A DNA stretch of 64,000 nucleotides from a virus. The stretch lies in the IMG/VR virus record IMGVR_UViG_3300042197_001060, positions 1-64,000 of that record. The stretch is one strand, 5' to 3'. Shown piece after piece: positions 24,917 through 34,581 of this stretch. Position numbers and translations under genes: made by a program. Positions within the stretch are counted from its first letter, which is position 1. The number at the start of each line of letters is the position of its first letter. The notes beneath the pieces were generated by a model. That model was not told the origin of the DNA and made no database searches. It saw nothing but the letters and a program-made list of their open reading frames with translations.

Positions 24917-25935
24917 GTCCTTATACCAAATTTATTCCAAGTAAATGGTTGATGATGCCCCATATTTAATTTATTTAACTCATTTATCACTTTATATTTA
25001 GTATTAGTTGGACAATAGAAAAACATAAATCCTCCTCCTCCTGCTCCACTTATTTTTCCACCAGTGGAACCTGCTTTGATTGCTGTTTCGTATAACAATT
25101 CTATTTCAGGTGTACTGATTCCCTTTGCTAACATTTTCTTTTGTTGAAATCCGTAATCTAGTATTTCACCTAACCCATCTATATTACCCTTAATTAAACA
25201 ATCCTTTATCATTTTAGCCTGCTCAACTAATGCATGTAATGAAAGTAAAGATGTTGTATTATTATTGTTTATCTTCTGTAATTGTTCCGTCAATACATCA
25301 GAACTATTTCTAGTAAAGTTTGTAAAATAAAGTAAAATGTTATTTTCCAATTCATCTTGTACTTTATCTTTAATTCTGATTGGATTTACAATTACGTCGT
25401 TTCCTCTAAATTCCATATAGTTGAAACCACCAAATGCTGCCGCGTATTGGTCTTGCTTACCACCATTTTCTTTCAATTCAACTCTTTCAATTTGAATTGC
25501 CATTTCAGCAATATCATATTCTCCCAATGGTAAGTTGAATAATTCCATGTAAACACCAATTAAAGAAACTATAAGAGTAGATGAAGTGCCTAACCCACTA
25601 CCTGTTGGTACATCTTGATTTGAAATTATATCACATCCAAATGGTTCTATATTAAATCGTTTACAGATGTGATTGTGAGTTGCTTTAAAGAGTTTCAATC
25701 CGTAAGAACAATCCAATTCATCACTGAAATCGTGCTCTTCGTATTCATCCTTATTTACCCATTTAAATGTAACTTTGGTATCATCCCTCAATTCTAAAGA
25801 AGTATGGGTAAATAAACGAATAGTTGTATTGATTACTGCACCGACATGACTTTTTGTATATGATGGCATATCGGTTCCTCCACCTCCAAAACTAATTCGG
25901 AATGGAACTTTACTCCTGTATATCTTCTTCTTCAT
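24904..25935 (-). CDS. GHMP kinase, D-glycero-D-manno-heptose 7-phosphate kinase-like
   Basis: 343 aa from ATG 25933-25935; the first residues KKKIYRSKVPFRISFGGGGTD match the family start. It has the ATP loop VPTGSGLGTSSTL (about residue 112), an ELKENGGKQDQYAAAFGG segment and the closing GGKISGAGGGGFM motif. This is the set of HddA, which makes heptose-1,7-bisphosphate for surface glycans. L-fucose or other sugar kinases of the group cannot be excluded. It sits beside an APS-kinase-like gene and 4 kb from the nucleotidyltransferase. Confidence 0.85.
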   Translation of the reverse strand: MKKKIYRSKVPFRISFGGGGTDMPSYTKSHVGAVINTTIRLFTHTSLELRDDTKVTFKWVNKDEYEEHDFSDELDCSYGLKLFKATHNHICKRFNIEPFGCDIISNQDVPTGSGLGTSSTLIVSLIGVYMELFNLPLGEYDIAEMAIQIERVELKENGGKQDQYAAAFGGFNYMEFRGNDVIVNPIRIKDKVQDELENNILLYFTNFTRNSSDVLTEQLQKINNNNTTSLLSLHALVEQAKMIKDCLIKGNIDGLGEILDYGFQQKKMLAKGISTPEIELLYETAIKAGSTGGKISGAGGGGFMFFYCPTNTKYKVINELNKLNMGHHQPFTWNKFGIRTWQI

Positions 25936-26476
25936 CGGGTATTCCATTTTCTGCATACCAATTTTTTACGTTACGTTCTCCTACTAATAGGAAAAAACAA
26001 TTATAACAAAGTGGTCTAATATTATCCAATACCCTATTGTTTAAATTTCCATCCAAAAAATCAATTAAAAGAGGCATTTTACCATCTGTAATTCTTTCTT
26101 CACTAAATCCGCAACTGGAACATACCTTTGGAACATACCCACTATCAAATAATTTATTTTTAAATTTATGTAATGGATATTTTAAATGTTTCCCAGCAAT
26201 CAAATCATCTATGTGATATTTTTTATTTCGAATAGTTTTAGTTCGTTCTATTCCAACTCCAAATGGATTTTTTAAATCTTCAAATATACCATATAATTTA
26301 GCATATTTTTTATATGTGTTGTAAGATACACCCAATACTCTAGCTGCTTCAAATGCCGATTTGGATTGAGCCTGTGCTGCTTTTATTTGAGATTCTAAAA
26401 TTGGTTTTGCACCTAATCCTCTTTTTGTGATTCTAATTTCAAGATTCGGAAAAAATCCTTCTATTTCATTTTCCAT
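25910..26476 (-). CDS. HTH plus degenerate HNH-type zinc protein
   Basis: 188 aa. Residues 36-62 look like a helix-turn-helix (SAFEAARVLGVSYNTYKKYA). The second half has the HNH zinc frame C119-x2-C122 and C157-x2-C160 with LDGNLNNRVLDNIRPLC between, but the catalytic His positions of HNH (before DGN and after the last Cys) are Asp/Phe and Phe. It therefore probably binds DNA without cutting. Homing-endonuclease remnant or regulator are both possible. Confidence 0.65.
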   Translation of the reverse strand: MENEIEGFFPNLEIRITKRGLGAKPILESQIKAAQAQSKSAFEAARVLGVSYNTYKKYAKLYGIFEDLKNPFGVGIERTKTIRNKKYHIDDLIAGKHLKYPLHKFKNKLFDSGYVPKVCSSCGFSEERITDGKMPLLIDFLDGNLNNRVLDNIRPLCYNCFFLLVGERNVKNWYAENGIPDEEEDIQE

Positions 26477-26530
26477 ACTAATAACAATTAAATATATACA
26501 TATAAGTATATCAAAAGTTATTTTTTAGAA

Positions 26531-26977
26531 TCATACAATATGTTTTATTAAATTTTTAAAAGTATCATCAACTGAATATGATGTATCTAAATTTATAAAA
26601 AATTCAATTGGTTTTTCGTAATCTAATGCGAAAAAATCCTCCCTACCTCTAATTTTTTTTGTGTGACAATAAATTTCTTGTACTTTACATTCAGATTTAA
26701 GTTGCTCTCTCATTTCTCTATATGGAGAAACTAAACTAATCACAACATCATTACCAGATTTATCCAAATATTTAGCAATATCAAATGCCTTTTGGATATT
26801 CTTTTCTCTGCCTTCTTTCGAATAATCTTTATTTGGGAATATTTCTCTTAACTGGTCACCATCTATGTGAAATACGGATTTACGCCAATTCTTTTTATCG
26901 GTTTGTAACCACATTTGTAACTTTTTAGCCAAAGTGGTTTTTCCACTTCCTGGTTGGCCTGTAAATAGATAAATCAT
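26531..26977 (-). CDS. P-loop kinase, adenylylsulfate (APS) kinase-like
   Basis: 148 aa. Walker A is GQPGSGKTT (7-15). The APS-kinase set follows: FHIDGDQLREIFPN, then SKEGREKNIQKAFDIAK, then VVISLVSPYREMR. The real CysC substrate site is only partly kept. It could phosphorylate a sugar, nucleoside or APS; a run with GHMP kinase and HAD phosphatase suggests small-molecule phosphate work. Overlaps the HAD gene by 4 bases. Confidence 0.8.
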   Translation of the reverse strand: MIYLFTGQPGSGKTTLAKKLQMWLQTDKKNWRKSVFHIDGDQLREIFPNKDYSKEGREKNIQKAFDIAKYLDKSGNDVVISLVSPYREMREQLKSECKVQEIYCHTKKIRGREDFFALDYEKPIEFFINLDTSYSVDDTFKNLIKHIV

Positions 26978-27642
26978 AACTTATTATATAACAACGATTT
27001 TAGTTTGTTTACGTTTTCTTCTTTTGGAGCTGGAGGTGTTTCATGTTTAACGTGTCTAACCTTTAGTGCTATGTTTGGATATTTTTTAGATAATGATTGA
27101 ACTGCTGATATGTTTTTATGTGAATCATCAATAAAAAATACATCAGTTACTCCATCTTTTATTTTACTCTCAATCCAATCTGCTTTTTTCTGTGGATTTG
27201 CATCTGCTAATGCAACTACATATATACCAGTTAATCCAATATCAGCCAAATATCGTTTGATTGGCATATATGCCCCTCTTGCAGTTAGTATTACAATTTC
27301 CGAACCACCAACTCTTACGATGTTTTTAAGTAATCGTGTAACTCCTTTAATTTCCTGTGGTTGATTTACTTTATCAAAATCAGAAAAATCAAATTTATCA
27401 CCTTTTTTTGGTTCATATACTGCGTATTCTCCAGGTGTTAATTTTGATTTTTTTCCGTTCTTATCTGTGATGTATATGTGTGAATTTGTTTGAACTAACG
27501 TATCATCAAAATCAAATACTCTTAACTTATCGGATTTAGCTTCACTTAAAGAATTGAATGTGAATGCGTTTAATCCGGAATATACTTTTCCGAACTCTAC
27601 CTTCATTCCATTCCACATTGTGGATGTAAAATTATTAACCAT
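26974..27642 (-). CDS. HAD-superfamily phosphatase
   Basis: 222 aa. Motif I DFDDTL (44-49), motif II ILTARG and motif III/IV with FFIDDSHKN are intact. It resembles the polynucleotide-phosphatase and LNS2 types rather than sugar phosphatases. A 37-residue N-terminal extension ending FNSLSEAKSD is unusual and may be a targeting peptide. Its 3' end overlaps the APS-kinase-like start. Confidence 0.8.
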   Translation of the reverse strand: MVNNFTSTMWNGMKVEFGKVYSGLNAFTFNSLSEAKSDKLRVFDFDDTLVQTNSHIYITDKNGKKSKLTPGEYAVYEPKKGDKFDFSDFDKVNQPQEIKGVTRLLKNIVRVGGSEIVILTARGAYMPIKRYLADIGLTGIYVVALADANPQKKADWIESKIKDGVTDVFFIDDSHKNISAVQSLSKKYPNIALKVRHVKHETPPAPKEENVNKLKSLLYNKL

Positions 27643-27952
27643 TTAAAACTTGTTTCTTTGGCTTTGGCACTGCCTTTTCTAACTTATCGTTTTCTTTAGT
27701 TAGGTATTCCACTTTAACACTCAATGCTGCCACCTCTTTTGTAAGTTCCAATACCATATTACGAAGTTCATCTTTTTCTTTGGATGATTCTTGTAATAGT
27801 GTTTCTAATTTAGTGATGCGGTCTTTGCAATCGTGTTTAATAAATTCATCATCCCTCTCTTTACGCATTGCTCTTTTTTCATAGTATCTAAATGCGCTAG
27901 TTCCACCTAAAACGGTGATTGCTGTTATTATTACAGAGTATATATTTTCCAT
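27635..27952 (-). CDS. Single-pass membrane protein with coiled coil (105 aa)
   Basis: A short N-terminus, one hydrophobic segment (about 4-22), then a long coiled coil (ITKLETLLQESSKEKDELRN and following) and a Lys/Pro tail. The layout matches inner-membrane spanins or holin partners. It overlaps both neighbours, by 8 bases and 1 base. Confidence 0.7.
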   Translation of the reverse strand: MENIYSVIITAITVLGGTSAFRYYEKRAMRKERDDEFIKHDCKDRITKLETLLQESSKEKDELRNMVLELTKEVAALSVKVEYLTKENDKLEKAVPKPKKQVLNG

Positions 27953-28326
27953 TATTCTCCGTCTAATTTATGGAAGCCAGTATTGGCTTGGTTAATGAAT
28001 TGCATTGCCTGTGAAATGTGGTCTTGTATCCAACCTGGAAGATTCATTTCTTTAGTTCCTATCTTGCCTTTGAGTTCATTGGCGTTTTTTATTATATCTT
28101 CCAATTGACCCATAGCCATGCCTACTTCGTGGTCACCGCCTGAATCGGCTTCGTTAAGTTTATGTTTAAGTAATTCTGTCATTTTATTAAACACCTGCTC
28201 CCCACCATCTTCTCCTAAACGATACGCTCCTCCCATCTTCTCATACACTTTGATTTTATGAGACATTGGAATATTTTTTTCATTTACAGCTTTCCAAGCT
28301 TTTGGATTGGTTACTTCAAATTTCAT
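27952..28326 (-). CDS. Hypothetical protein (124 aa)
   Basis: A soluble helical protein (MKFEVTNPKAWKAVNEKN). No family is recognised. First gene of its transcript, just after the class II element at 28351-28360, which suggests late expression and perhaps a virion protein. Confidence 0.7.
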   Translation of the reverse strand: MKFEVTNPKAWKAVNEKNIPMSHKIKVYEKMGGAYRLGEDGGEQVFNKMTELLKHKLNEADSGGDHEVGMAMGQLEDIIKNANELKGKIGTKEMNLPGWIQDHISQAMQFINQANTGFHKLDGE

Positions 28327-28350
28327 ATTATATTTAATTGTATATACTGA

Positions 28351-28360
28351 TATAAATATA
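28351..28360 (-). promoter_or_regulatory. TATATTTATA element (class II, possible late promoter)
   Basis: TTTATATTTATATC on the minus strand, about 25 bases before the gene at 27952-28326. No TTG at the class I position. Confidence 0.45.
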
Positions 28361-28373
28361 AATTTTTATTTAA

Positions 28374-29066
28374 TTAACCTTTTTTAACAGATACAAAACT
28401 TAAAAAAGCGTACCTGCCGTACCCACCAACTACTTCTTTAACCTCATGATATGGATTATGTTTTGTAAAATCTAAAACTGCTACATTTCCAAATAGTGGT
28501 GTAATCGTATCATTACCATTAAGTAGTAAATTACCACCCCATTCTGGGTTATAATCGGAATCGTTTAAATAAATTAATACAACGCATATTCTACCATCAA
28601 CATACCCATCTTTATGTTTTTTTAAAAAACAACCAGAATCATAATATGTTACAGAAGAATTATTATCCAATTCACCATCAATATCATATAATTTTTTTAC
28701 TATCTTATCTGCTAATCTTTTAAAATCATCATTTATATCTGCTTTATCGAAATAATACCATTTTTGAAAAGAAGTGGCGGACGGGGATAAATCCATTTTG
28801 GATGAAATTTCATCCATAGTGAGTTTGGCGTTTTCCCAATTTGTGTAATTTTTCTGTATTTGAATTCTTCCACTATTAAATTCCGATTTAAATTCATCTT
28901 TAGAAACTCCATCTACACGAATTCCTGTAATTTTATTTTTTAAATTTTTTGTTTCATTGCAAATATATCTTGAATAATGTTCTAAATCTTCCGAAAAAAT
29001 ATCGTAATCTTTCATATTAAAATATGTGTATCCTTTTTCTTGTAGTTGTTGTTTAAGTAATTCCAT
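28374..29066 (-). CDS. 2-oxoglutarate/Fe(II) oxygenase
   Basis: 230 aa with the P4H-like double-stranded helix. Iron ligands H151-x-D153 (HKD) and H207 (YHEV), with R218 for 2-oxoglutarate. The core WGGNLLLNG and FGNVAVLDF strands are typical. It could hydroxylate a protein side chain, a base or a sugar; its place at the head of the glycosyltransferase row favours a glycan or modified-DNA role. Confidence 0.85.
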   Translation of the reverse strand: MELLKQQLQEKGYTYFNMKDYDIFSEDLEHYSRYICNETKNLKNKITGIRVDGVSKDEFKSEFNSGRIQIQKNYTNWENAKLTMDEISSKMDLSPSATSFQKWYYFDKADINDDFKRLADKIVKKLYDIDGELDNNSSVTYYDSGCFLKKHKDGYVDGRICVVLIYLNDSDYNPEWGGNLLLNGNDTITPLFGNVAVLDFTKHNPYHEVKEVVGGYGRYAFLSFVSVKKG

Positions 29067-29067
29067 T

Positions 29068-29970
29068 TTAATTTATTTTATTTAATTCTTTCTGAAATAC
29101 ATTATATGATTTTTGTTTAAATTCTTCTTTTCTATCAATTCGTTTTATTATAGAATCATAATGAGTTCTATTTCTATAAATATAGTTTTCACAAACAATA
29201 AAATTTTTTAATTTGAATTGATGTATGTTTGCACCTGTTTGATTTAATTTTTCAATACCCCACATTAAAAATGTATCATCTGGCCCGTATGCTCCCATCG
29301 ATTCCGGCAATGGTATTCTATCTAATAGGGATTTTGATAAAAGGGTAAACCACCCAGCTCCAAATTTTGTTCTAGGTTGACCTGGTACATTATTAAAAAC
29401 GGTTTCCAATCCAACATCACCCACTTCACCACAATCTACAAACGGATTGTTTGTTTTACAATAATCCAATGGTTTATTTAAATAATTAGAATTAACTAAA
29501 CAATCCCAAGTCGTATCCCAATACTTAACAATTTCTGGTGTAATAAAATATTTATCAATATGTTTATCGGTTTCATTTAATCTATCAATACTTGCTTCCA
29601 TATAATACAATATTTTATCATCAAAACAAATATCTGTATCTAACCAAATAAAATGAGTTGCATCGGTAATTTCTTTATGTGCATATCTTTTACATTGAAA
29701 TGCTCCCATAACTTCTTCTCTAATTTGCATTACAGAACTACCCGCCCAATCGGTTAATGGTTTTAGTGAATTAAATCTATCTATAAAAAATTGCTTATCT
29801 ACTTTAGAATTTTCCCAATCAAATAGATAATCCGAAACTGAAAATGAAATATAAAATTCATAATTATCACCATCTATATGTTTAGATGCTTTATTCAAGT
29901 CGATTAATACTCTTTCTAAATCATCCAACTCATGTGGCATTACGAATGATGTAATAACTATTTTTTTCAT
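29068..29970 (-). CDS. Glycosyltransferase, GT-A fold (300 aa)
   Basis: A DxD-type metal site in IWLDTDICF (about 109-117), and the acceptor-side FGAGWF ... GPDDTFLMWG motif (about 235-244) of GT-A enzymes. No membrane segment. It overlaps the next gene by 4 bases. The donor sugar is unknown. Confidence 0.8.
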   Translation of the reverse strand: MKKIVITSFVMPHELDDLERVLIDLNKASKHIDGDNYEFYISFSVSDYLFDWENSKVDKQFFIDRFNSLKPLTDWAGSSVMQIREEVMGAFQCKRYAHKEITDATHFIWLDTDICFDDKILYYMEASIDRLNETDKHIDKYFITPEIVKYWDTTWDCLVNSNYLNKPLDYCKTNNPFVDCGEVGDVGLETVFNNVPGQPRTKFGAGWFTLLSKSLLDRIPLPESMGAYGPDDTFLMWGIEKLNQTGANIHQFKLKNFIVCENYIYRNRTHYDSIIKRIDRKEEFKQKSYNVFQKELNKIN

Positions 29971-30758
29971 TTATATTTGTTTTCTATTAACTTTTTAAGT
30001 TCTTCATTTCTATCGTATTGATGAACTAAAGTAAATAATTCACCTTTTGAATTCTTTACCTCATCACCATCTATTGTTACGAATTCTTCGGTATATGGTA
30101 GATTACTACCTTTCTTTAATTTCAAATGCAATTGAGCAGCAAACCCTTCTTGTTGTTTTACAAATTGAACTATATCTTTAAATTGATGTAGATGTATAAG
30201 AATATTATATGCTGCCTGGTCTGCTAGTTGTTGTGGATTTGATGTTGTTAAACTCCATCTGTAAATATCTATGAACAAATCTCTAATAGCTTCTTTCTTA
30301 CCAACGATAGTTCCTGCACAATGAATTTCTTTAGTTTGTAACCATTCCCATTCCATAGGAAATGATGTACCTGCATTTAATCTTGCCCATTCCTCATCTC
30401 CAAATCTCAAAGATTCACTAAATGCGAGAATATCTTTATTCATATTCGCATTTAACCATTCCGTTGGGTCCTTCTGAAATACTATATCCTTAACATCTAC
30501 CCAAATAACTACATCTGTTTCATATTGATGTAAGACTTGGTACATATCTCTGAATCTTTGTAATATAATGTGTTGTTGTGGTTCTGATTGTATTAGTGCC
30601 CAACCTTTACTATTAAGATATTCAATTGTATCTTGAGTAATTTCATAAACCAACATTAATTTATCCCCACTAAATCCACTACGTTCAATTGATTCAACAA
30701 ATGGTCTAATTTGTTCTACTCCGTATTTTGTTATGCAACCTATTATTGTATATTTCAT
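29967..30758 (-). CDS. Glycosyltransferase-like protein (263 aa)
   Basis: WVDVKDIVFQKDP (about 90-102) is a DxxD-type site like those of GT8/GT77-type nucleotide-diphosphosugar transferases, and CAGTIVGKKEAI is their common follow-up motif. Family assignment is moderate. Confidence 0.7.
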   Translation of the reverse strand: MKYTIIGCITKYGVEQIRPFVESIERSGFSGDKLMLVYEITQDTIEYLNSKGWALIQSEPQQHIILQRFRDMYQVLHQYETDVVIWVDVKDIVFQKDPTEWLNANMNKDILAFSESLRFGDEEWARLNAGTSFPMEWEWLQTKEIHCAGTIVGKKEAIRDLFIDIYRWSLTTSNPQQLADQAAYNILIHLHQFKDIVQFVKQQEGFAAQLHLKLKKGSNLPYTEEFVTIDGDEVKNSKGELFTLVHQYDRNEELKKLIENKYK

Positions 30759-30785
30759 CCTATTTTATATTTAATTATATATGAT

Positions 30786-31526
30786 TTATCTTCCATATTT
30801 TTGCCAATCATTGTGCATGAATAATCCTTCATTATGACCAACTTTAAATGTAGATTCAGCCCACCATTTTGCTATATTACCTTCCAATGCGATACCATCT
30901 CCTGCAAATTTATTTACTACATCTAAATAAAATTGTTTTTTATATAAGCAAGGATTATTTGTCCAATTACCATATCGAGAAGTTGTCCAAAACATATCCT
31001 CTGATTTTTTAATTTGTTCTGGAAACTCAATATGTGGTTCACACCAATGTAAAGAATCCAATAAATGTGGAGACGTACATTGCGAGTTATCATCATAATA
31101 TGTTAATTCCTGTCCTTGATACCTAAATGAAAAATGTGGATAACCTGGATTCTTTCTATGTCTTAAACGAACAACATCCATCCCCATTTCAATTGCCTGA
31201 TAACTTTTCTTTAATGTGTTATATGTGGTTTCCCTATTTTCAATTAAATTCCAATCATGCTCCAACACCAATACATAATCTGATTGTGCGTTTTGAGTTA
31301 GTTTAATAAACCCCTGTCCTATACCTATGTTTTGATTTAATCCTATACAATCTAATCCAAAATGTTTAGTTATTTGATAATCTTGCTCATTGAATTCCTG
31401 AAATAAAATAGTCGTATCAGTTACCATATCAAACAATCCGTTATTATGGTATGTGGTTAAGGTATCTACTAATACTTGCCCACTATTCCAAGAAAGTATT
31501 CCTATACTGATTGGGAGTTTTTCCAT
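30786..31526 (-). CDS. Glycosyltransferase family 2-like
   Basis: 246 aa. ISIGILSWNSGQVLVDTL at the start and LVLEHDW (an ExD variant of the metal site) near residue 90 fit GT2. The usual nucleotide-binding segment is short. Confidence 0.75.
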   Translation of the reverse strand: MEKLPISIGILSWNSGQVLVDTLTTYHNNGLFDMVTDTTILFQEFNEQDYQITKHFGLDCIGLNQNIGIGQGFIKLTQNAQSDYVLVLEHDWNLIENRETTYNTLKKSYQAIEMGMDVVRLRHRKNPGYPHFSFRYQGQELTYYDDNSQCTSPHLLDSLHWCEPHIEFPEQIKKSEDMFWTTSRYGNWTNNPCLYKKQFYLDVVNKFAGDGIALEGNIAKWWAESTFKVGHNEGLFMHNDWQKYGR

Positions 31527-31529
31527 AAT

Positions 31530-31646
31530 TTATTTTTTAATATAACTGGTCCACTTTGTTACATCTGTAAAATTTATATTTTCAGACATTGTTTGTTGCA
31601 ATAATATGTTGAGCATCATTGCATTAAAATTTGATTCTTTAAGCAT
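31530..31646 (-). CDS. Tiny hypothetical protein (38 aa)
   Basis: ATG 31644-31646 to TAA 31530-31532, overlapping the 3' end of the next glycosyltransferase by 8 bases and ending 3 bases before the next start. The product starts MLKESNFNAMMLNILLQQ. It fills an otherwise empty 112-base gap, which is the main support. Confidence 0.5.
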   Translation of the reverse strand: MLKESNFNAMMLNILLQQTMSENINFTDVTKWTSYIKK

Positions 31647-32271
31647 TGTTTAAGTGTTTTATAAAATTATTGTAATCTTCTTTTTTTCTTTCATCCCAAA
31701 TCGGTTCATCGGATGTTGTACTCATTTCGGTTTCTATATTAAAATTTTTCATCGTAGATTTAGTAGAAGTATTACATTTAAAAATATAATCATCACCATA
31801 CCAAATTTTTATATCATCAGGTATGTCCATCCAATTTTGCTTATCAAACATTATAAGACATCCCCATCCCCAATCTCTAATTTTACCATTCCACTTTTCT
31901 AAAATGGGTTCGTCTGTATTATTTCCTTTATAATTGTATTCGGATTGACCAATGATGCCATATTCTAATAAAATATCATTTGTTATGACACCAAATATAT
32001 TTGGATTAAAGTTTATATCATCATTTACTAACGCAATAGAATTATTTTTAGCAAGTTTAACTCCTAAATTCCATGCGGGGTTTACATAAATGTTTTCACC
32101 AGTCTGAACTAATTTTACTTTATCCAATGCTTCAAAGTATTCAAAGAATTTACCACCGTTATCTATTAAAATAATTTCATCTACAAATTCGCATTTTATT
32201 AAGTCAAATAGCAATGTGTGAATTCTATTTGATTTCCAAAGTGTTGGTATTATTACGCTATATTTAATCAT
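31639..32271 (-). CDS. Glycosyltransferase family 2 (210 aa)
   Basis: YSVIIPTLWKSNRIHTLL at the start, IILIDNGG, and LVNDDINF as the DxD-type site. A compact GT2 catalytic domain. Overlaps the next gene by 8 bases. Confidence 0.8.
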   Translation of the reverse strand: MIKYSVIIPTLWKSNRIHTLLFDLIKCEFVDEIILIDNGGKFFEYFEALDKVKLVQTGENIYVNPAWNLGVKLAKNNSIALVNDDINFNPNIFGVITNDILLEYGIIGQSEYNYKGNNTDEPILEKWNGKIRDWGWGCLIMFDKQNWMDIPDDIKIWYGDDYIFKCNTSTKSTMKNFNIETEMSTTSDEPIWDERKKEDYNNFIKHLNNA

Positions 32272-33022
32272 GATTAATAATAGATGGGTTGATATGGTCT
32301 GTATATATTTTCATAAAATTGTCAAACATTTCTTGACCCAAACTTTGACTTGTTAATATTTGTTTCCACATTACAGGAGAATATGTATTAAAATTAAAAT
32401 TAGCAGAACAGATTGTTACGTGTGATTTATCTTGTTTTACTTTATTTCCAGGATAACTTTCTACTGCAAATCTATTTTTTTCCATCACATCCCAATTTTC
32501 AATGGATAGTAATTTTTCGGTATTAAACCAAAAAAATGTTCCACTATAATGCCAATCACTTGGAACCCATGGTGGACATGGTGTTGTAATTTGCATTATA
32601 CCACTAAAAATTTTATCATTAGATAGTTGGTCTTGTATTGTTAAAAGATAAGTTGGCTCTAAATTAAAAAAATACATAGAAAACAACCACAATTTAATTA
32701 CATCGGATTCTGGCCTATTTGAGCCACCTTTATTGTGCGCAAAAAATGTAATAGAATTGGTATCTTTTATTTCTTTTATAGATTCTATAAAATATTCCGA
32801 TTCTCTATTTTCTTTATTATTTTGTAAAACTTCTACATCAAATCCCTGAAACATATCCACTAAATTTGAGTAATCTTTTGTTAAATCATCTAATGCTATT
32901 TTTATTATTTTTTGACCATTAAATAAATTACAGTATCTATTTAATAATTTCAAATTTAATTGAGTAAATTCATTTATTTCACCATTTTCAAAGTAACAAT
33001 AGTATATTAAATTTCTTTTCAT
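32264..33022 (-). CDS. Glycosyltransferase-like protein (252 aa)
   Basis: FFAHNKGGSN (about 93-102), later YSGTFFWFNTEKL and NRFAVESYPGN. The same order (F-H-KG-S, Y-G-FWW, NRF--E---) recurs in the gene at 35418-36047, so they form one family of surface-sugar proteins seen in phages and Bacteroidota. Exact activity unknown. Confidence 0.65.
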   Translation of the reverse strand: MKRNLIYYCYFENGEINEFTQLNLKLLNRYCNLFNGQKIIKIALDDLTKDYSNLVDMFQGFDVEVLQNNKENRESEYFIESIKEIKDTNSITFFAHNKGGSNRPESDVIKLWLFSMYFFNLEPTYLLTIQDQLSNDKIFSGIMQITTPCPPWVPSDWHYSGTFFWFNTEKLLSIENWDVMEKNRFAVESYPGNKVKQDKSHVTICSANFNFNTYSPVMWKQILTSQSLGQEMFDNFMKIYTDHINPSIINHD

Positions 33023-33023
33023 T

Positions 33024-33584
33024 TTATATTTTTATTATTTCAATTATTATATCGTCGTATCTATTTTTAAATTCTCTTAAATCAAATACCTTATAATCGT
33101 AATTTAAATCATTAATTGCAATAATAAGTAAATTTAAATTTGTTAAAGATTGTATATCTTCTATTATTAATTTTCCACCTTTTTTTAATTTTTTATACCA
33201 ATTATTTACTGAATATAATTGACTTTCTAATGTGTGAGGTCCGTCATCAATTATGTAGTCCAATGTATTATCTTCGAATTTATTTAAAACATTATGTGAA
33301 AACGCATTGTCATAAATAGCTTCCACATTTGGAATATTACTTACAAAAGTTTTATCAATATCTAACATTTCTTGTCCATTATCTATTCCAATTATTTTAG
33401 AATTTACAAACCAATTACTTAATAGATTTAATGAATCACCTCTTCTGATACCAATTTCTATTATATTCAATACATCATTTCTTTTAGATGTAAATTCCTT
33501 TGAATAATATCCATCTATGTAATCATGTAGTGTACCTTTATCACTCTTTGGTTCTATTGTTCTATAAAATTCTGCAAATTTCAT
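33024..33584 (-). CDS. SAM-dependent methyltransferase, class I (186 aa)
   Basis: ATG 33582-33584 is chosen because it sits 4 bases after the epimerase stop and begins MKFAEFYRTIEPKSD; a longer frame would run into the epimerase. SAM loop IEIGIRRGDS, acidic IGIDNG, and DYIIDDGPHTLESQ are those of CmcI/macrocin-type O-methyltransferases. It may methylate a sugar made by neighbouring enzymes. Confidence 0.85.
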   Translation of the reverse strand: MKFAEFYRTIEPKSDKGTLHDYIDGYYSKEFTSKRNDVLNIIEIGIRRGDSLNLLSNWFVNSKIIGIDNGQEMLDIDKTFVSNIPNVEAIYDNAFSHNVLNKFEDNTLDYIIDDGPHTLESQLYSVNNWYKKLKKGGKLIIEDIQSLTNLNLLIIAINDLNYDYKVFDLREFKNRYDDIIIEIIKI

Positions 33585-33588
33585 ATTT

Positions 33589-34581
33589 TTAATTTTTCCA
33601 AAATGAATAAATACCTTTGTCAAGTTCATACGATGGCCAAACAAATCTATCTCTTTTAGGTTGATGTGATGCCCAAACCCACATATCCCACAATCCTTCA
33701 TCTAAAGAAGTTTTATGTTCAAATCCTAATATATCAATTGATTTTTGGAATGTTGGTATTGAGTTTTTAACTTCATGTCTACCCTCTTTATAAACAACTT
33801 CACCACTACCTATAATTACTCTTAATAACGAATTGGCTTTATTTATACTCCATTCCTCAATGCCACCCAAATTAATAATTTGTTTAGATGCTTCGGGTCT
33901 AATTGCCGAGTTCCATAACGGTTCTACAATATCATCTACACAACTGAATGCTCTAGTTTGTTCACCATCTCCAAATATCGTCATTGGTTCTCCGTTCAAA
34001 TGCTGATACATCCAAATACCCAATACGTTACGATACTTATCCCAAATGTTTTGATTGATACCATACACATTATGTGGTCTAATAATACACCAATCTAAAC
34101 CATGTTGTTCTCCTGCGATTTGTATATCCATCTCACACCCATATTTTGCAACTCCATACGGGTCGATTGGTTTAGGTGTGTGTATTTCATCAAATAATCC
34201 ACCTTCTCCATAACCATATACTGCGAGGGTTGAAGTGAATACCAATCGTTTAACATTGTGTTTAATACATTGATTAACTACTCTTGCAGTTGCAACTAAA
34301 TTGTTTTCGTAATTATATTGTCTGATAAATGGTGATAATCCTTCTGCTGCGTATGCTGCAAAATGAAATACATAATCAAATTTGTGAATTTCAAAACAAT
34401 TTTCAATTGGGTGTGTTACCAAATTCATTTGCCAAAATTCTACGGTTGGGTTTACATTTTCTCTGTATCCACCACTTAAATCATCAATTCCAACTATATG
34501 AACTTCTGGATGTTTTTCGGTTAACCAATCTGCTAATCTACTACCTAATAGCCCCGCTACTCCCGTTATTAAAACTTTCAT
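33589..34581 (-). CDS. NAD-dependent sugar epimerase/dehydratase
   Basis: 330 aa. N-terminal NAD loop TGVAGLLGSRL (about 6-16), the catalytic TST and Y-x3-K as STLAVYGYGE ... YGVAKYG. The family includes UDP-glucose 4-epimerase and GDP-mannose dehydratase. It shares 41 bases with the next gene. Confidence 0.9.
   Translation of the reverse strand: MKVLITGVAGLLGSRLADWLTEKHPEVHIVGIDDLSGGYRENVNPTVEFWQMNLVTHPIENCFEIHKFDYVFHFAAYAAEGLSPFIRQYNYENNLVATARVVNQCIKHNVKRLVFTSTLAVYGYGEGGLFDEIHTPKPIDPYGVAKYGCEMDIQIAGEQHGLDWCIIRPHNVYGINQNIWDKYRNVLGIWMYQHLNGEPMTIFGDGEQTRAFSCVDDIVEPLWNSAIRPEASKQIINLGGIEEWSINKANSLLRVIIGSGEVVYKEGRHEVKNSIPTFQKSIDILGFEHKTSLDEGLWDMWVWASHQPKRDRFVWPSYELDKGIYSFWKN

Noticed and set aside
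26489-26519. Possible class I promoter before the HTH/HNH-like gene
   Set aside because: TATATTTA is present, but the nearest TTG is 15 bases away instead of 20 and the CTTGG box is missing.
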